The notes beneath the pieces are model-generated. The model was not told where the DNA came from and did no database searches. It saw nothing but the letters and a program-made list of their open reading frames with translations. A DNA stretch of 64,000 nt from assembly GCF_016858125.1 (NCBI RefSeq), contig NZ_CP064781.1, forward strand, positions 3,729,501 through 3,793,500. The letters are read 5' to 3'. The DNA is from Azospira restricta (GTDB lineage: Bacteria; Pseudomonadota; Gammaproteobacteria; Burkholderiales; Rhodocyclaceae). This document shows, in pieces, positions 29,039 to 36,386 of the stretch. The position numbers and the translations under genes are program-made. How positions within the stretch are numbered: position 1 is the stretch's first letter; each line of letters starts with the position of its first letter.

Positions 29039-29623
29039 ATGAAAATACTGCTCGCCCTCCTCCTCGGCCTCGCCGTGCTGCTCGCCGGCTGCAGCGAACC
29101 GCCGCCGGCCTTCAAGTCCACCGACATCTCCGGCGTCGACTGGGGCAAGGACTTCGCGCTCACCGACCACACCGGCCAGCCGCGCCGGCTCGCCGACTTC
29201 AAGGGCAAGGCGGTGGTCCTCTTCTTCGGCTTCACGCAGTGCCCCGACGTCTGCCCGACGACGCTCTCCGCGATGCGCGAGGCGGTGAAGCTGCTCGGCG
29301 ACGACGGCAAGCGCGTGCAGGTCGTCTTCGTCACGCTCGACCCGGCGCGCGATACGCAGGCGCTGCTCGCGCAGTACGTGCCGCAGTTCGACCCGGGCTT
29401 CGTCGGCCTGCGTGGCGACGACGCGACAATCGCCGCGCTGGCGAAGGAATTCAAGGTGTTCTACGCGAAGCAGCCGGGCAAGACCGCGGACACCTACAGC
29501 ATCGACCACTCGACCGGCAGCTACGCCTTCGACCCGCAGGGTCGCCTGCGCCTGCTGCTACGCCACGGCGAAGATCCCGCCAACATCGCCGCCGACCTGA
29601 AACTGCTGCTCGCCGGCAAATGA
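29039..29623 (+). CDS. SCO1/SenC-type copper chaperone lipoprotein
   Basis: A 194-residue thioredoxin-fold protein that delivers copper to, or reduces, the CuA site of cytochrome oxidases. A lipobox LAGC places the lipid on Cys18. The copper-binding CxxxC is QCPDVCPTT, and the distal His is in SIDHSTGSY, so all three ligands are present. It opens a plus-strand group with the DUF1318 gene and PCuAC, ahead of the heme A synthases and heme-copper genes. A second SCO protein is encoded at 36387. Confidence 0.93.
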   Translation: MKILLALLLGLAVLLAGCSEPPPAFKSTDISGVDWGKDFALTDHTGQPRRLADFKGKAVVLFFGFTQCPDVCPTTLSAMREAVKLLGDDGKRVQVVFVTLDPARDTQALLAQYVPQFDPGFVGLRGDDATIAALAKEFKVFYAKQPGKTADTYSIDHSTGSYAFDPQGRLRLLLRHGEDPANIAADLKLLLAGK

Positions 29624-29642
29624 CCTACCGGAGTCCGTCCCC

Positions 29643-30089
29643 ATGAAACGCCTGCTTCTCGCCCTCGCCGCTGCCATCTCATTGACTTCGCAGCCGGCGC
29701 TCGCCGCGCCGCCGACCCCGAGCCAGATCAACCTCGACATCGGCACGCCGCCGGTGATCGCGGTGCGGCACTCGTTGGCGCAGCGCCAATCGCGCCTGAT
29801 CCGTTTCTTCGACGCCGGCATCATGGGTCTCGACATCAACGGCATGGTCAAGGTTCGCGACCAGGAAAGGCTCAGTCGGCAACACCTCTCCGTACAACAG
29901 GCGGCCGGCAAGACGATCGACCAGGAAAATCCGGACCGCATGTCGCTGATCTACGCGATCGCCGAGGCGCATGGCGGCAAGGAAGCGATTCCCGTGGTCA
30001 AGGAAATGATGGCCAAGCGCTGGCGCGAGCAGTTCAAATCCGGCTGGTGGATGGAGGACGAGCACGGCAACTGGATCAGGAAACCCTGA
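29643..30089 (+). CDS. Secreted DUF1318 (YdbL)-like protein
   Basis: A 148-residue exported protein with a signal peptide ending in PALA. The second half, from NPDRMSLIYAIAEAHGGKEAIPVVKEMMAKRW to DEHGNWIRKP, resembles the end of YdbL/DUF1318 proteins, which finish with a similar G-x-W-x-R-K. The first half is not clearly like that family, and no Cys is present. It stands between a SCO copper chaperone and a PCuAC chaperone, so a role in the periplasm linked to oxidase assembly is possible but not shown. Confidence 0.5.
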   Translation: MKRLLLALAAAISLTSQPALAAPPTPSQINLDIGTPPVIAVRHSLAQRQSRLIRFFDAGIMGLDINGMVKVRDQERLSRQHLSVQQAAGKTIDQENPDRMSLIYAIAEAHGGKEAIPVVKEMMAKRWREQFKSGWWMEDEHGNWIRKP

Positions 30090-30146
30090 GCGGCACCGCC
30101 GCGCCTGCGGCGATTTGCCGCAGGCGGCGGCCCCCGTCCCGCCGTC

Positions 30147-30152
30147 TATAAT
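30147..30152 (+). promoter_or_regulatory. Consensus -10 element upstream of the PCuAC gene
   Basis: A perfect TATAAT lies 55 bases before the TTG start. It follows a GC-rich hairpin (about 30099-30131) without a T-run. No -35 match is seen. Confidence 0.45.
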
Positions 30153-30207
30153 CGCGCGGCCGGCCCCGTCGCCGGCGCCTCTCACTGGAATTGCGAAGGA
30201 GCCCCGC

Positions 30208-30690
30208 TTGAAACCGATCCGTAGCCAAGCCGCCGCCGCGCTGCTCGCCCTCTTCTCGACCGGCGCGTTTGCCGCCGACCTCGACGTGAAGACGCCGTGG
30301 GTCCGCGGCACCGTCGCCGGGCAGAAGGCCACCGGCGCCTTCATGGAGCTGAGCGCGCCGGCCGGTGCCGTCGTCGTCGGCGTCGCCAGCCCGGTCGCCG
30401 GCGTCACCGAGATCCACGAGATGAAGATGGACGGCGGCGTCATGAAGATGCGCCCGACGCCGCGCCTCGAGGTGCCCGCCGGCAAGACGGTCAGCCTCGC
30501 ACCCGGCGGCTATCACGTGATGCTGATGGACCTCAGGCAGCAGCTGAAGAAGGGCGACACCGTGCCGCTGACGCTGCAGGTCGAAACGAAGGACAAGAAG
30601 ATCCAGTCGGTCGAAGTGAAGGCCGAAGTGCGCGAACTGACCGCCAGCACCGCCGCCAGCGACCACAAGCACGGCCACCAGGGTCACTGA
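30208..30690 (+). CDS. PCu(A)C periplasmic copper chaperone
   Basis: A 160-residue secreted protein that binds Cu(I) and supplies it to the CuA site with SCO. The start is a TTG at 30208: AAGGAG lies 6 bases upstream, and the resulting signal peptide (LLALFSTGAFA) is sound, whereas the upstream ATG gives an implausible N-terminus. The copper motif is visible as EIHEMKMDGGVMKM and GGYHVMLMDL, which fits the H-x-M pairs of the family. The His-rich tail DHKHGHQGH may hold more metal. It is convergent with the heme A synthase pair. Confidence 0.92.
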   Translation: MKPIRSQAAAALLALFSTGAFAADLDVKTPWVRGTVAGQKATGAFMELSAPAGAVVVGVASPVAGVTEIHEMKMDGGVMKMRPTPRLEVPAGKTVSLAPGGYHVMLMDLRQQLKKGDTVPLTLQVETKDKKIQSVEVKAEVRELTASTAASDHKHGHQGH

Positions 30691-30741
30691 CCCGCCCCGC
30701 GGCGCACCGCCCGGTGCGCCGCCTCTTGCCTGCGGACGCCG

Positions 30742-31659
30742 CTACGCCATGCGGCGCTGCAGCGTCGCCAGCGCCGCCAGCAACGCCGCCGCCGCGACGC
30801 CGTGGCCGACGATCAGCCACAGGCCGAGGCCGCTGGCGACCGCGGCCAATCCCATCACGAAGACCAGCACGAGCAACGCTGCCAGCGCCAGCGCCGCCGG
30901 CCGCCGTTCCGGCCGGCGCAGCGCCCGCCACGCGGCTGCGCCGAGCAGCAGCAGTGCAAGCAGCGCGAAGGCACGGTGCAGCAGGTGCAGCGCGGCAGCG
31001 CCGGCATCGCCCGGCAGCGCCGGTGCGGCCGGCTGCAGCAGCGGGTTCAGTGCCTGCCAGCCGGCGGCCAGCGATCCGCCGTCGCAGCCGGGCAGCGACG
31101 GGCAGGCGGCCGCCGAATAGGTGGCGCCGATCCAGGCACCGAGCAGGACCGCCGCCGTCAGTGCGCCGCCGCCCAGCGTCAGCAGCCGGCAGCCGGGCGC
31201 GGAGGCCGGCGCGGCCTCCTGCTGCGCCGCCAGCGCCGTGCGCCAGGCGAAGCTGACCAGGCCAAGGCCGCCGACGATGTTGAGGAAGCCGACCAGCGCC
31301 CGGCGCGGATCGGCACTGAGGAAGCCGAGGCCCGACAGTGCCAGCATCAGCAGCAACAGCAGCACCGCGTAGCGTGCCGCCGGCAGCGGCGACGGGCGCA
31401 GGCAGCGCCAGACGAGGACGATGGCGAGCAGCAGCGCCGCCGTCGCGGCAATGCGGTGCAGCAGGCGGGCGGCGCCGTAGTGCAGCGGCGCCGGCTCGCC
31501 GGAGAGGATCTGCGCGTAGCAGGCCGGCCAGTCGGCACAGCCGACGCCGGCCGCGTCGAGGCGCAGGTAGGCACTGACCGCGACCACCAGCAGCGAAAGC
31601 GCGGCAATCGCCAGCGCCAACCCGCGCACGACGGCGCGGCGGCGGTCGTCAGCGCTCAC
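30742..31659 (-). CDS. COX15/CtaA-family protein with cysteine pairs (type 1-like heme A synthase)
   Basis: A 305-residue membrane protein with about eight helices. The start is a GTG at 31659 that overlaps the stop of the upstream CtaA gene (GTGA). Two periplasmic loops carry a Cys pair each: GVGCADWPACYA and ACPSLPGCDG, as in Bacillus-type CtaA. Heme-ligand histidines appear in LHYGAARLLHR, LHLLHRAFALL and IVGHGV. Members convert heme O to heme A by oxidising a methyl group. The neighbour upstream belongs to the other, Cys-free type, so this protein may be a second synthase or an accessory protein. Confidence 0.82.
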   Translation of the reverse strand: MSADDRRRAVVRGLALAIAALSLLVVAVSAYLRLDAAGVGCADWPACYAQILSGEPAPLHYGAARLLHRIAATAALLLAIVLVWRCLRPSPLPAARYAVLLLLLMLALSGLGFLSADPRRALVGFLNIVGGLGLVSFAWRTALAAQQEAAPASAPGCRLLTLGGGALTAAVLLGAWIGATYSAAACPSLPGCDGGSLAAGWQALNPLLQPAAPALPGDAGAAALHLLHRAFALLALLLLGAAAWRALRRPERRPAALALAALLVLVFVMGLAAVASGLGLWLIVGHGVAAAALLAALATLQRRMA

Positions 31660-32708
31660 CGGCGGCCACCGGCGGCGGCAGGCGCCACCCGCAGCTCGTG
31701 GTTGAGCCACAGCAGCACGCCGAAGACGACCATCGCCCCGCCCTGGTGGGCGGCGCCGAGTGCGACCGGCACCGCCAGCAGCAGCGTCGCGATGCCGAGC
31801 CCGATCTGGGCCGCCAGCACCACCAGCAGCGCCGTCGCCGCCAGCCGCGCGCGCGCCGACACCGGGCCCCGGCGCAGCTGGAACCAGAACCACGGCACCA
31901 GGAAGGCGAGCAGCCAGGCACCGAGCCGGTGGTCGAACTGGACGGTGGCCATGTTGTTGAAGAAGTTCAGGTACCACGGCTCGATCATGAAAATCTCGGG
32001 CGGAATGACGTGCCCGTTCATCAGCGGGAAGGTGTTGTAGGCCTTGCCGGCGCGGATGCCGGCGACGAAGCCGCCGGTGATCACCATGTAGAAGACGAGG
32101 ATCGCCAGCCAGAAGCCGATCCGCTGCAACCGGCGCAGCGCGGCGTCGGCGGTCGCCCGCGCGCGCTCGGCGACGAGGTCGAGCGCCACCCAGAACATCG
32201 AGATGAAGATCAGGAAGGCGATCGACAGGTGCGCGGTCAGGCGGTACTGGCTGACGCGCGGATCGTCGACCAGTCCGCTCTTGACCATGTACCAGCCCAT
32301 CGCCCCCTGCAACCCGCCGAGCGCGAAGATGCCGAGCAGCTTGGGCACCAGCTGCGGGGAAATCTTCCGGCGCAGCCAGAAATAGGCGAAAGGCACGAAG
32401 AAGACGACGCCGATCAGTCGCCCGAGGACGCGGTGCAGGTATTCCCAGAAGAAGATCCCCTTGAATTCGTCGACCGACATCTGGTGATTGACCTTCTGGT
32501 ATTCGGGGGTTTTCTTGTACTTTTCGAAGGTTTCGTCCCATTCCTGCGCATTCAGCGGTGGAACGATACCGACGATCGGCTGCCACTCGACGATCGACAA
32601 GCCGGAATGGGTCAGGCGGGTAATGCCGCCGACGACGAGAATCGAGAAAACCATTGCACTGCAGATGAACAGCCAGGTGGCGAGCTGGCGGCGGGCGGAG
32701 CGGTCCAT
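31656..32708 (-). CDS. ctaA: Heme A synthase, COX15/CtaA type 2
   Basis: A 350-residue integral membrane enzyme. The type 2 (mitochondrial/alphaproteobacterial) marks are clear: VVGGITRLTHSGLSIVEWQP, the acidic loop EWDETFEKYKKTPEYQKVN, FKGIFFWEYLHRVLGR, and QGAMGWYMVKSGL, plus TAHLSIAFLIF and LGAAHQGGAMVVF. It makes heme A from heme O for aa3 or ba3-like enzymes. The ATG at 32708 fits other members; the frame extends to 32795. It is divergent from the heme-copper operon with a shared control region, and a four-base stop/start overlap couples it to the second CtaA-like gene. Confidence 0.93.
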   Translation of the reverse strand: MDRSARRQLATWLFICSAMVFSILVVGGITRLTHSGLSIVEWQPIVGIVPPLNAQEWDETFEKYKKTPEYQKVNHQMSVDEFKGIFFWEYLHRVLGRLIGVVFFVPFAYFWLRRKISPQLVPKLLGIFALGGLQGAMGWYMVKSGLVDDPRVSQYRLTAHLSIAFLIFISMFWVALDLVAERARATADAALRRLQRIGFWLAILVFYMVITGGFVAGIRAGKAYNTFPLMNGHVIPPEIFMIEPWYLNFFNNMATVQFDHRLGAWLLAFLVPWFWFQLRRGPVSARARLAATALLVVLAAQIGLGIATLLLAVPVALGAAHQGGAMVVFGVLLWLNHELRVAPAAAGGRR

Positions 32709-32809
32709 GCGCGAATCCGGGAGCTGAAAAAGGAAAGGATTATAGGCGCTTTCCCGCCCGCCATTCCATGCGACAATCCGCGCCCCCTGCGACAATCCGC
32801 CGCATCTTT

Positions 32810-32823
32810 TTGATGTGCGTCAA
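32810..32823. promoter_or_regulatory. FNR/DNR-type box before the heme-copper operon
   Basis: TTGAT-GTGC-GTCAA matches the TTGAT-N4-ATCAA consensus of the Crp/Fnr group at 9 of 10 positions. It is centred 33 bases before the centre of TATGCT (32847-32852), the spacing of a class II activated promoter. A DNR-like regulator with the matching E-x2-SR recognition residues is encoded at 43656. Confidence 0.75.
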
Positions 32824-32846
32824 TTCACCGTAAAGCCCACTGCGGG

Positions 32847-32852
32847 TATGCT
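32847..32852 (+). promoter_or_regulatory. Possible -10 element of the heme-copper operon
   Basis: TATGCT matches four of six bases of the -10 consensus and lies at the right distance from the FNR/DNR-type box. The start site would be near 32858, about 85 bases before the first gene. Confidence 0.5.
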
Positions 32853-32941
32853 TCGCGCACTGTGCCGAAGTACCGTAAAAGTTTGTCTTTTTTGCGATTT
32901 ACCGTGCGCCGCAAGCGCCAATAACGATGGAGGGTAACAAG

Positions 32942-33091
32942 ATGGCCGACAACAACGACGACGACGTTCCGTTCATGCAGAAGCTGCTCGACAACCACTT
33001 CCTTTTGCTGTTCCTGGGTGTCGCCTCGCCGACGATCCTCTACACGCTGTGGGGCATCGTCGACATCATGAACACTCCGCTTGCCAAGTAA
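32942..33091 (+). CDS. 49-residue single-helix membrane peptide, likely small subunit of the heme-copper enzyme
   Basis: A short gene with a strong ribosome-binding site (GGAGGG, 7 bases before the ATG). The product starts MADNNDDDVPFMQKLLDNHF, followed by one membrane helix (about residues 20-42, LLLFLGVASPTILYTLWGIV) and a short tail DIMNTPLAK. It stands 25 bases before the CuA subunit gene. Some B-type oxidases carry a comparable one-helix subunit (subunit IIa of the Thermus ba3 enzyme, about 34 residues), so a structural or assembly role is likely. No direct homologue is recognised from memory. Confidence 0.8.
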   Translation: MADNNDDDVPFMQKLLDNHFLLLFLGVASPTILYTLWGIVDIMNTPLAK

Positions 33092-33116
33092 TTTCAACCA
33101 ATAGAGGGAGAACTCA

Positions 33117-33656
33117 ATGAGTGCAATTCTGCCGCCGTCGGAACGGCTCTGGTGGAAGGAACCGATCGCCAAGACCGAGTGGTTGTGGATCGCGATCGCC
33201 TTCGTCTGGGGCATGATCATGTTCGTCATGATGATCTACTGGCACATCTACGGAAAGCAAAACCTTTCCAACGAGGCCTACAAGACCACCCCCGAGGCGT
33301 TCGCCGCCAAGGCCGAGAAGTTCATCGCCGAAAATACCATCCGCAAGGAAACCGACCAGGAAATCCCGGTGGTCAAGGTTCCGGCCGGCGGTGACGGCTA
33401 CCTGATCGCCCGCCTGTGGAACTGGTACCCGATCCTCGAACTCGAGAAGGGCAAGGAATACAAGATCCACCTGTCGTCGATGGACTACAACCACGGCTTC
33501 TCGCTGCAGCCGGTGAACATCAACATCCAGGTGGTCCCGGGCTACGAGCACGTGGTCAAGATGACCCCGACCTCGACCGGCACCTTCGCCATCGTCTGCA
33601 ACGAGTTCTGCGGCATCGGTCACCACTCGATGCTCGGCCGGATCTACGTGAAATAA
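33117..33656 (+). CDS. CuA-containing subunit II of a B-type-like heme-copper enzyme
   Basis: A 179-residue membrane-anchored protein. One helix (about residues 22-44) is followed by a periplasmic cupredoxin domain. The dinuclear CuA site is complete: His126 in YNHGF and the motif CNEFCGIGHHSM with Cys161, Cys165, His169 and Met172. CuA takes electrons from a soluble donor such as cytochrome c and passes them to subunit I. The single-helix form and small size match B-type enzymes, and also the CuA-bearing nitric oxide reductases described for that lineage. It is followed by the catalytic subunit after 13 bases. Confidence 0.92.
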   Translation: MSAILPPSERLWWKEPIAKTEWLWIAIAFVWGMIMFVMMIYWHIYGKQNLSNEAYKTTPEAFAAKAEKFIAENTIRKETDQEIPVVKVPAGGDGYLIARLWNWYPILELEKGKEYKIHLSSMDYNHGFSLQPVNINIQVVPGYEHVVKMTPTSTGTFAIVCNEFCGIGHHSMLGRIYVK

Positions 33657-33669
33657 GGGGGAATAAATA

Positions 33670-35364
33670 GTGGCAACCACTTACCGCACCTGCCCGGCAT
33701 CCGGGCTTCAGTTCGAGGCGCACGCCGAGAAACTGATGAAATGGAATGCCGTCGTCGCCGTGCTCTGGCTGCTCGTCGGCGGCATCACCGCGATCGGCGT
33801 CATCATGACCCGCTGGCCGGCGTTCAAGCTGCTGCCGCCGGACCAGTTCTACACGATCCTCACCGCGCACGGCATCGACATGCTGCTGTGCTGGATCATC
33901 TTCTTCGAGATGGCGGTGCTCTACTTCGCCTCCTCGGTCCTGCTGCGCTGCCGCCTGGCCGCGCCGAAATGGGGCTGGGTGCAGTTCTGGCTGATGGTCG
34001 TCGGTAGCGTCATGACCAACGTCGCCATCTTCCAGGGCGAGTCGAGCGTGATGTTCACGTCGTACGTGCCGATGCAGGCCGCGCCGCACTTCTACCTCGG
34101 CCTGATCCTGTTCGCCGTCGGCGCGCTGATCGGCTGCGGCGTGTTCTTCGGCACGCTGGTCGTCGCCAAGAAGGACAAGACCTACACCGGCTCGATCCCG
34201 ATGGTCACCTTCGGCGCGCTGACCGCCGCGATCATCGCCGTGTTCACCATCCTCACCGGCGCCGGCATCCTGCTGCCGACCTTCCTGTGGTCCGTCGGCC
34301 TGATCAAGGAAATCGACGCCCAGCTGTACCGCATGGTCTGGTGGGGTCTGGGCCACTCGTCGCAGCAGATCAACGTCTCGGCCCACGTCGCCATCTGGTA
34401 CCTGATCCCGGCCATCGTCATCGGCGCCAAGCCGCTGTCGGAAAAGGTGTCGCGCGGCGCGTTCCTGATGTACATCCTGTTCCTGCAGCTCGCCTCGGCC
34501 CACCACCTGCTGTCCGACCCGGGCATGAGCGCCGAGTGGAAGGTGCTGAACACGTCGTACTTCATGTACTTCGCGGTGATGGCCTCGATGATCCACGGCT
34601 TCACCGTGCCGGGCGCGATCGAAGCGGCCCAACGTCGCAAGGGCTTCACCAACGGTCTGTTCGAGTGGCTGCGCAAGGCGCCGTGGGGCAACCCGGCCTT
34701 CTCGGGCATGTTCATCTCGCTGGTGTCGTTCGGCTTCCTCGGCGGCATCTCCGGCGTCGTGCTCGGTACCGAGCAGATCAACATGCTGATGCACAACACC
34801 TTCTACGTGCCGGGCCACTTCCACACCACGGTCGTCACGGGTACGACGCTGGCCTTCATGGCGGTGACCTACCTGCTGGTGCCGACGCTGTTCAAGCGCG
34901 AAATGATCCACCCGAAGCTGTGCCAGATCCAGCCGTACCTGTTCGGCATCGCGATGTCGATCACCGGCCTCGTCATGATGGGCGCCGGCACGCTGGGCGT
35001 TTCCCGCCGTCACTGGGACATGGCCTTCTCGGGCGCGCCGTTCCAGTATGAGTGGCCGGGTGCCGCCTACCTGATGATGGGCATGACCGGCTTCTTCGGC
35101 GTGATCACCATCATCGGCGGCGCGCTGTGGATCTACCTGGTCGTCGGCTCGCTGCTGTGGGGCAAGAAGCTCGAAGGCGGCGCCGTCTCCGACAAGCCGA
35201 CCCCGATCCCGGCCGCGACGCCGGCCGCTTCGGCCTCGCATCATGGCAGCGACCACGTCGGCGTCCCCGGCACCGTCGTCCTGGTGATGGCCCTGCTGGT
35301 CTCCTTCGTGCTGTACTACTTCGTGAACTGGAAGTACCTGTCCGAAGTCTGGCTGCTGAGCTAA
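33670..35364 (+). CDS. Heme-copper enzyme subunit I without the catalytic tyrosine; NO reductase candidate (sNOR/eNOR-like)
   Basis: A 564-residue protein of about 13-14 membrane helices with a GTG start. Heme ligands are in place: His67 (TAHGID) with His385 for the low-spin heme and His383 for the active-site heme (HNTFYVPGHFH). CuB ligands are His229 and the pair His278-His279 (ASAHHLLSDPG). Oxygen reductases of the A and B types have a Tyr four residues after the first CuB His (GHPxVY), cross-linked to a second His. Here the segment is GHSSQQINVSAH, with Gln233 at that place. Loss of this Tyr is reported for several nitric oxide reductase families derived from oxygen reductases, including sNOR (norSY-senC operons of nitrifiers) and eNOR. 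The order subunit II, subunit I, CtaB, SCO fits such an operon. Oxygen reduction cannot be ruled out from sequence alone. Confidence 0.85.
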   Translation: MATTYRTCPASGLQFEAHAEKLMKWNAVVAVLWLLVGGITAIGVIMTRWPAFKLLPPDQFYTILTAHGIDMLLCWIIFFEMAVLYFASSVLLRCRLAAPKWGWVQFWLMVVGSVMTNVAIFQGESSVMFTSYVPMQAAPHFYLGLILFAVGALIGCGVFFGTLVVAKKDKTYTGSIPMVTFGALTAAIIAVFTILTGAGILLPTFLWSVGLIKEIDAQLYRMVWWGLGHSSQQINVSAHVAIWYLIPAIVIGAKPLSEKVSRGAFLMYILFLQLASAHHLLSDPGMSAEWKVLNTSYFMYFAVMASMIHGFTVPGAIEAAQRRKGFTNGLFEWLRKAPWGNPAFSGMFISLVSFGFLGGISGVVLGTEQINMLMHNTFYVPGHFHTTVVTGTTLAFMAVTYLLVPTLFKREMIHPKLCQIQPYLFGIAMSITGLVMMGAGTLGVSRRHWDMAFSGAPFQYEWPGAAYLMMGMTGFFGVITIIGGALWIYLVVGSLLWGKKLEGGAVSDKPTPIPAATPAASASHHGSDHVGVPGTVVLVMALLVSFVLYYFVNWKYLSEVWLLS

Positions 35365-35373
35365 GCGCAGCTT

Positions 35374-35395
35374 CCCCGCGCCTCCGGGCGCGGGG
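35374..35395 (+). other. Stable intercistronic hairpin
   Basis: CCCCGCGCC pairs with GGCGCGGGG around a TCCG loop, 9 bases after the subunit I stop. There is no T-run, so it is more likely a transcript-stabilising or attenuating structure than a full terminator. Confidence 0.55.
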
Positions 35396-35482
35396 CCTGC
35401 CTCAATCGCCCTTGTCCGCAGGGGCGATTCAAGCAGGTTCCCGATCACGAACCACTCCATCGAGCGCCACACAAGAACGCCT

Positions 35483-36373
35483 ATGCAATCGACGACGCCC
35501 ACCGCCAGCGCACCCGGTCTCACGGTACGCACCATCCTCGGCCTGTTCAAACTGCGCATCGGGGTGGTGATCACGTTTACCGCACTGGCCGGCCTCGCGG
35601 TCAGTTCCGGCCCGAGCCTGTCGGCGCTGCAGCTGATCGTGCTGACGCTGTCGGTGCTCGTCTCGTCGGCCGCCGCCGGCGCCTTCAACCAGTATTACGA
35701 GCACGACCTCGACCCGAAGATGGCGCGCACACGCAACCGCCCCTTCGTCACCGGCCAGATCAAGCACGGCCCGTTCTGGCTCGGCGTCATCGGCGTGCTG
35801 ACGGTAACCTCGGTCGGCGCCGCCTGGCTCGCGCTGAACGCCTGGGCGGCGCTCTACGTCTTCCTCGGCGCCTTCTTCTACGCGATCGTCTACACCGTCT
35901 GGCTGAAGCGCCGCACCTGGCTGAACATCGTCTTCGGCGGGCTGGCCGGCAGCTGGGCGGTGCTCGCCGGCGCCACCGCCGCCGACCCCGGCCACGGCGC
36001 CGTGCCGCTGGCGCTGGCCTTCGTGCTCTTCCTGTGGACGCCGCCGCACTTCTGGTCGCTGGCGATCGCCTGCCGGGACGACTACGCCGCCGCCGGCGTG
36101 CCGATGCTGCCGGTCGTCGTCGGCAACGAGCGGGCCGCCCGGACCATCTTCTACAGCACGCTGGCGCTGGTCGCCGCCTCGCTGCTGCCGGCCGCCTTCG
36201 GCCTCGGCTGGGTCTATCTCGGCGCCGCCGTGCTCGGCGGCGGGCTGTTCATCCAGAAGGCCTGGCAGCTGACGCGGAATCCCGAGCGCAAGACCGCGCT
36301 CGCCTGCTTCCACGCGTCGCTGATCCAGTTGACTCTGGTGTTGCTGGGCGCGATCATCGACGCCCAATTCTGA
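35483..36373 (+). CDS. ctaB: Protoheme IX farnesyltransferase (heme O synthase)
   Basis: A 296-residue UbiA-family prenyltransferase that attaches a farnesyl chain to heme B, giving heme O, the precursor of heme A. The two Asp-rich motifs are present: NQYYEHDLDPKMARTRNRP and DDYAAAGVPMLPVVVG. About nine membrane helices are seen, with FVLFLWTPPHFWSLAI between. It sits in the heme-copper operon after subunit I and shows that the enzyme likely uses an A- or O-type heme, in line with the two CtaA-like genes nearby. The SCO gene begins 13 bases after its stop. Confidence 0.95.
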   Translation: MQSTTPTASAPGLTVRTILGLFKLRIGVVITFTALAGLAVSSGPSLSALQLIVLTLSVLVSSAAAGAFNQYYEHDLDPKMARTRNRPFVTGQIKHGPFWLGVIGVLTVTSVGAAWLALNAWAALYVFLGAFFYAIVYTVWLKRRTWLNIVFGGLAGSWAVLAGATAADPGHGAVPLALAFVLFLWTPPHFWSLAIACRDDYAAAGVPMLPVVVGNERAARTIFYSTLALVAASLLPAAFGLGWVYLGAAVLGGGLFIQKAWQLTRNPERKTALACFHASLIQLTLVLLGAIIDAQF

Positions 36374-36386
36374 CCGGACCCTGCGG

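Noticed and set aside
33670-35364. Calling the catalytic subunit a standard cbb3 or ba3 oxygen reductase
   Set aside because: The Tyr of the His-Tyr pair is not at the expected place, and C-type features (FixO/FixP subunits) are absent. A noncanonical function is at least as likely.
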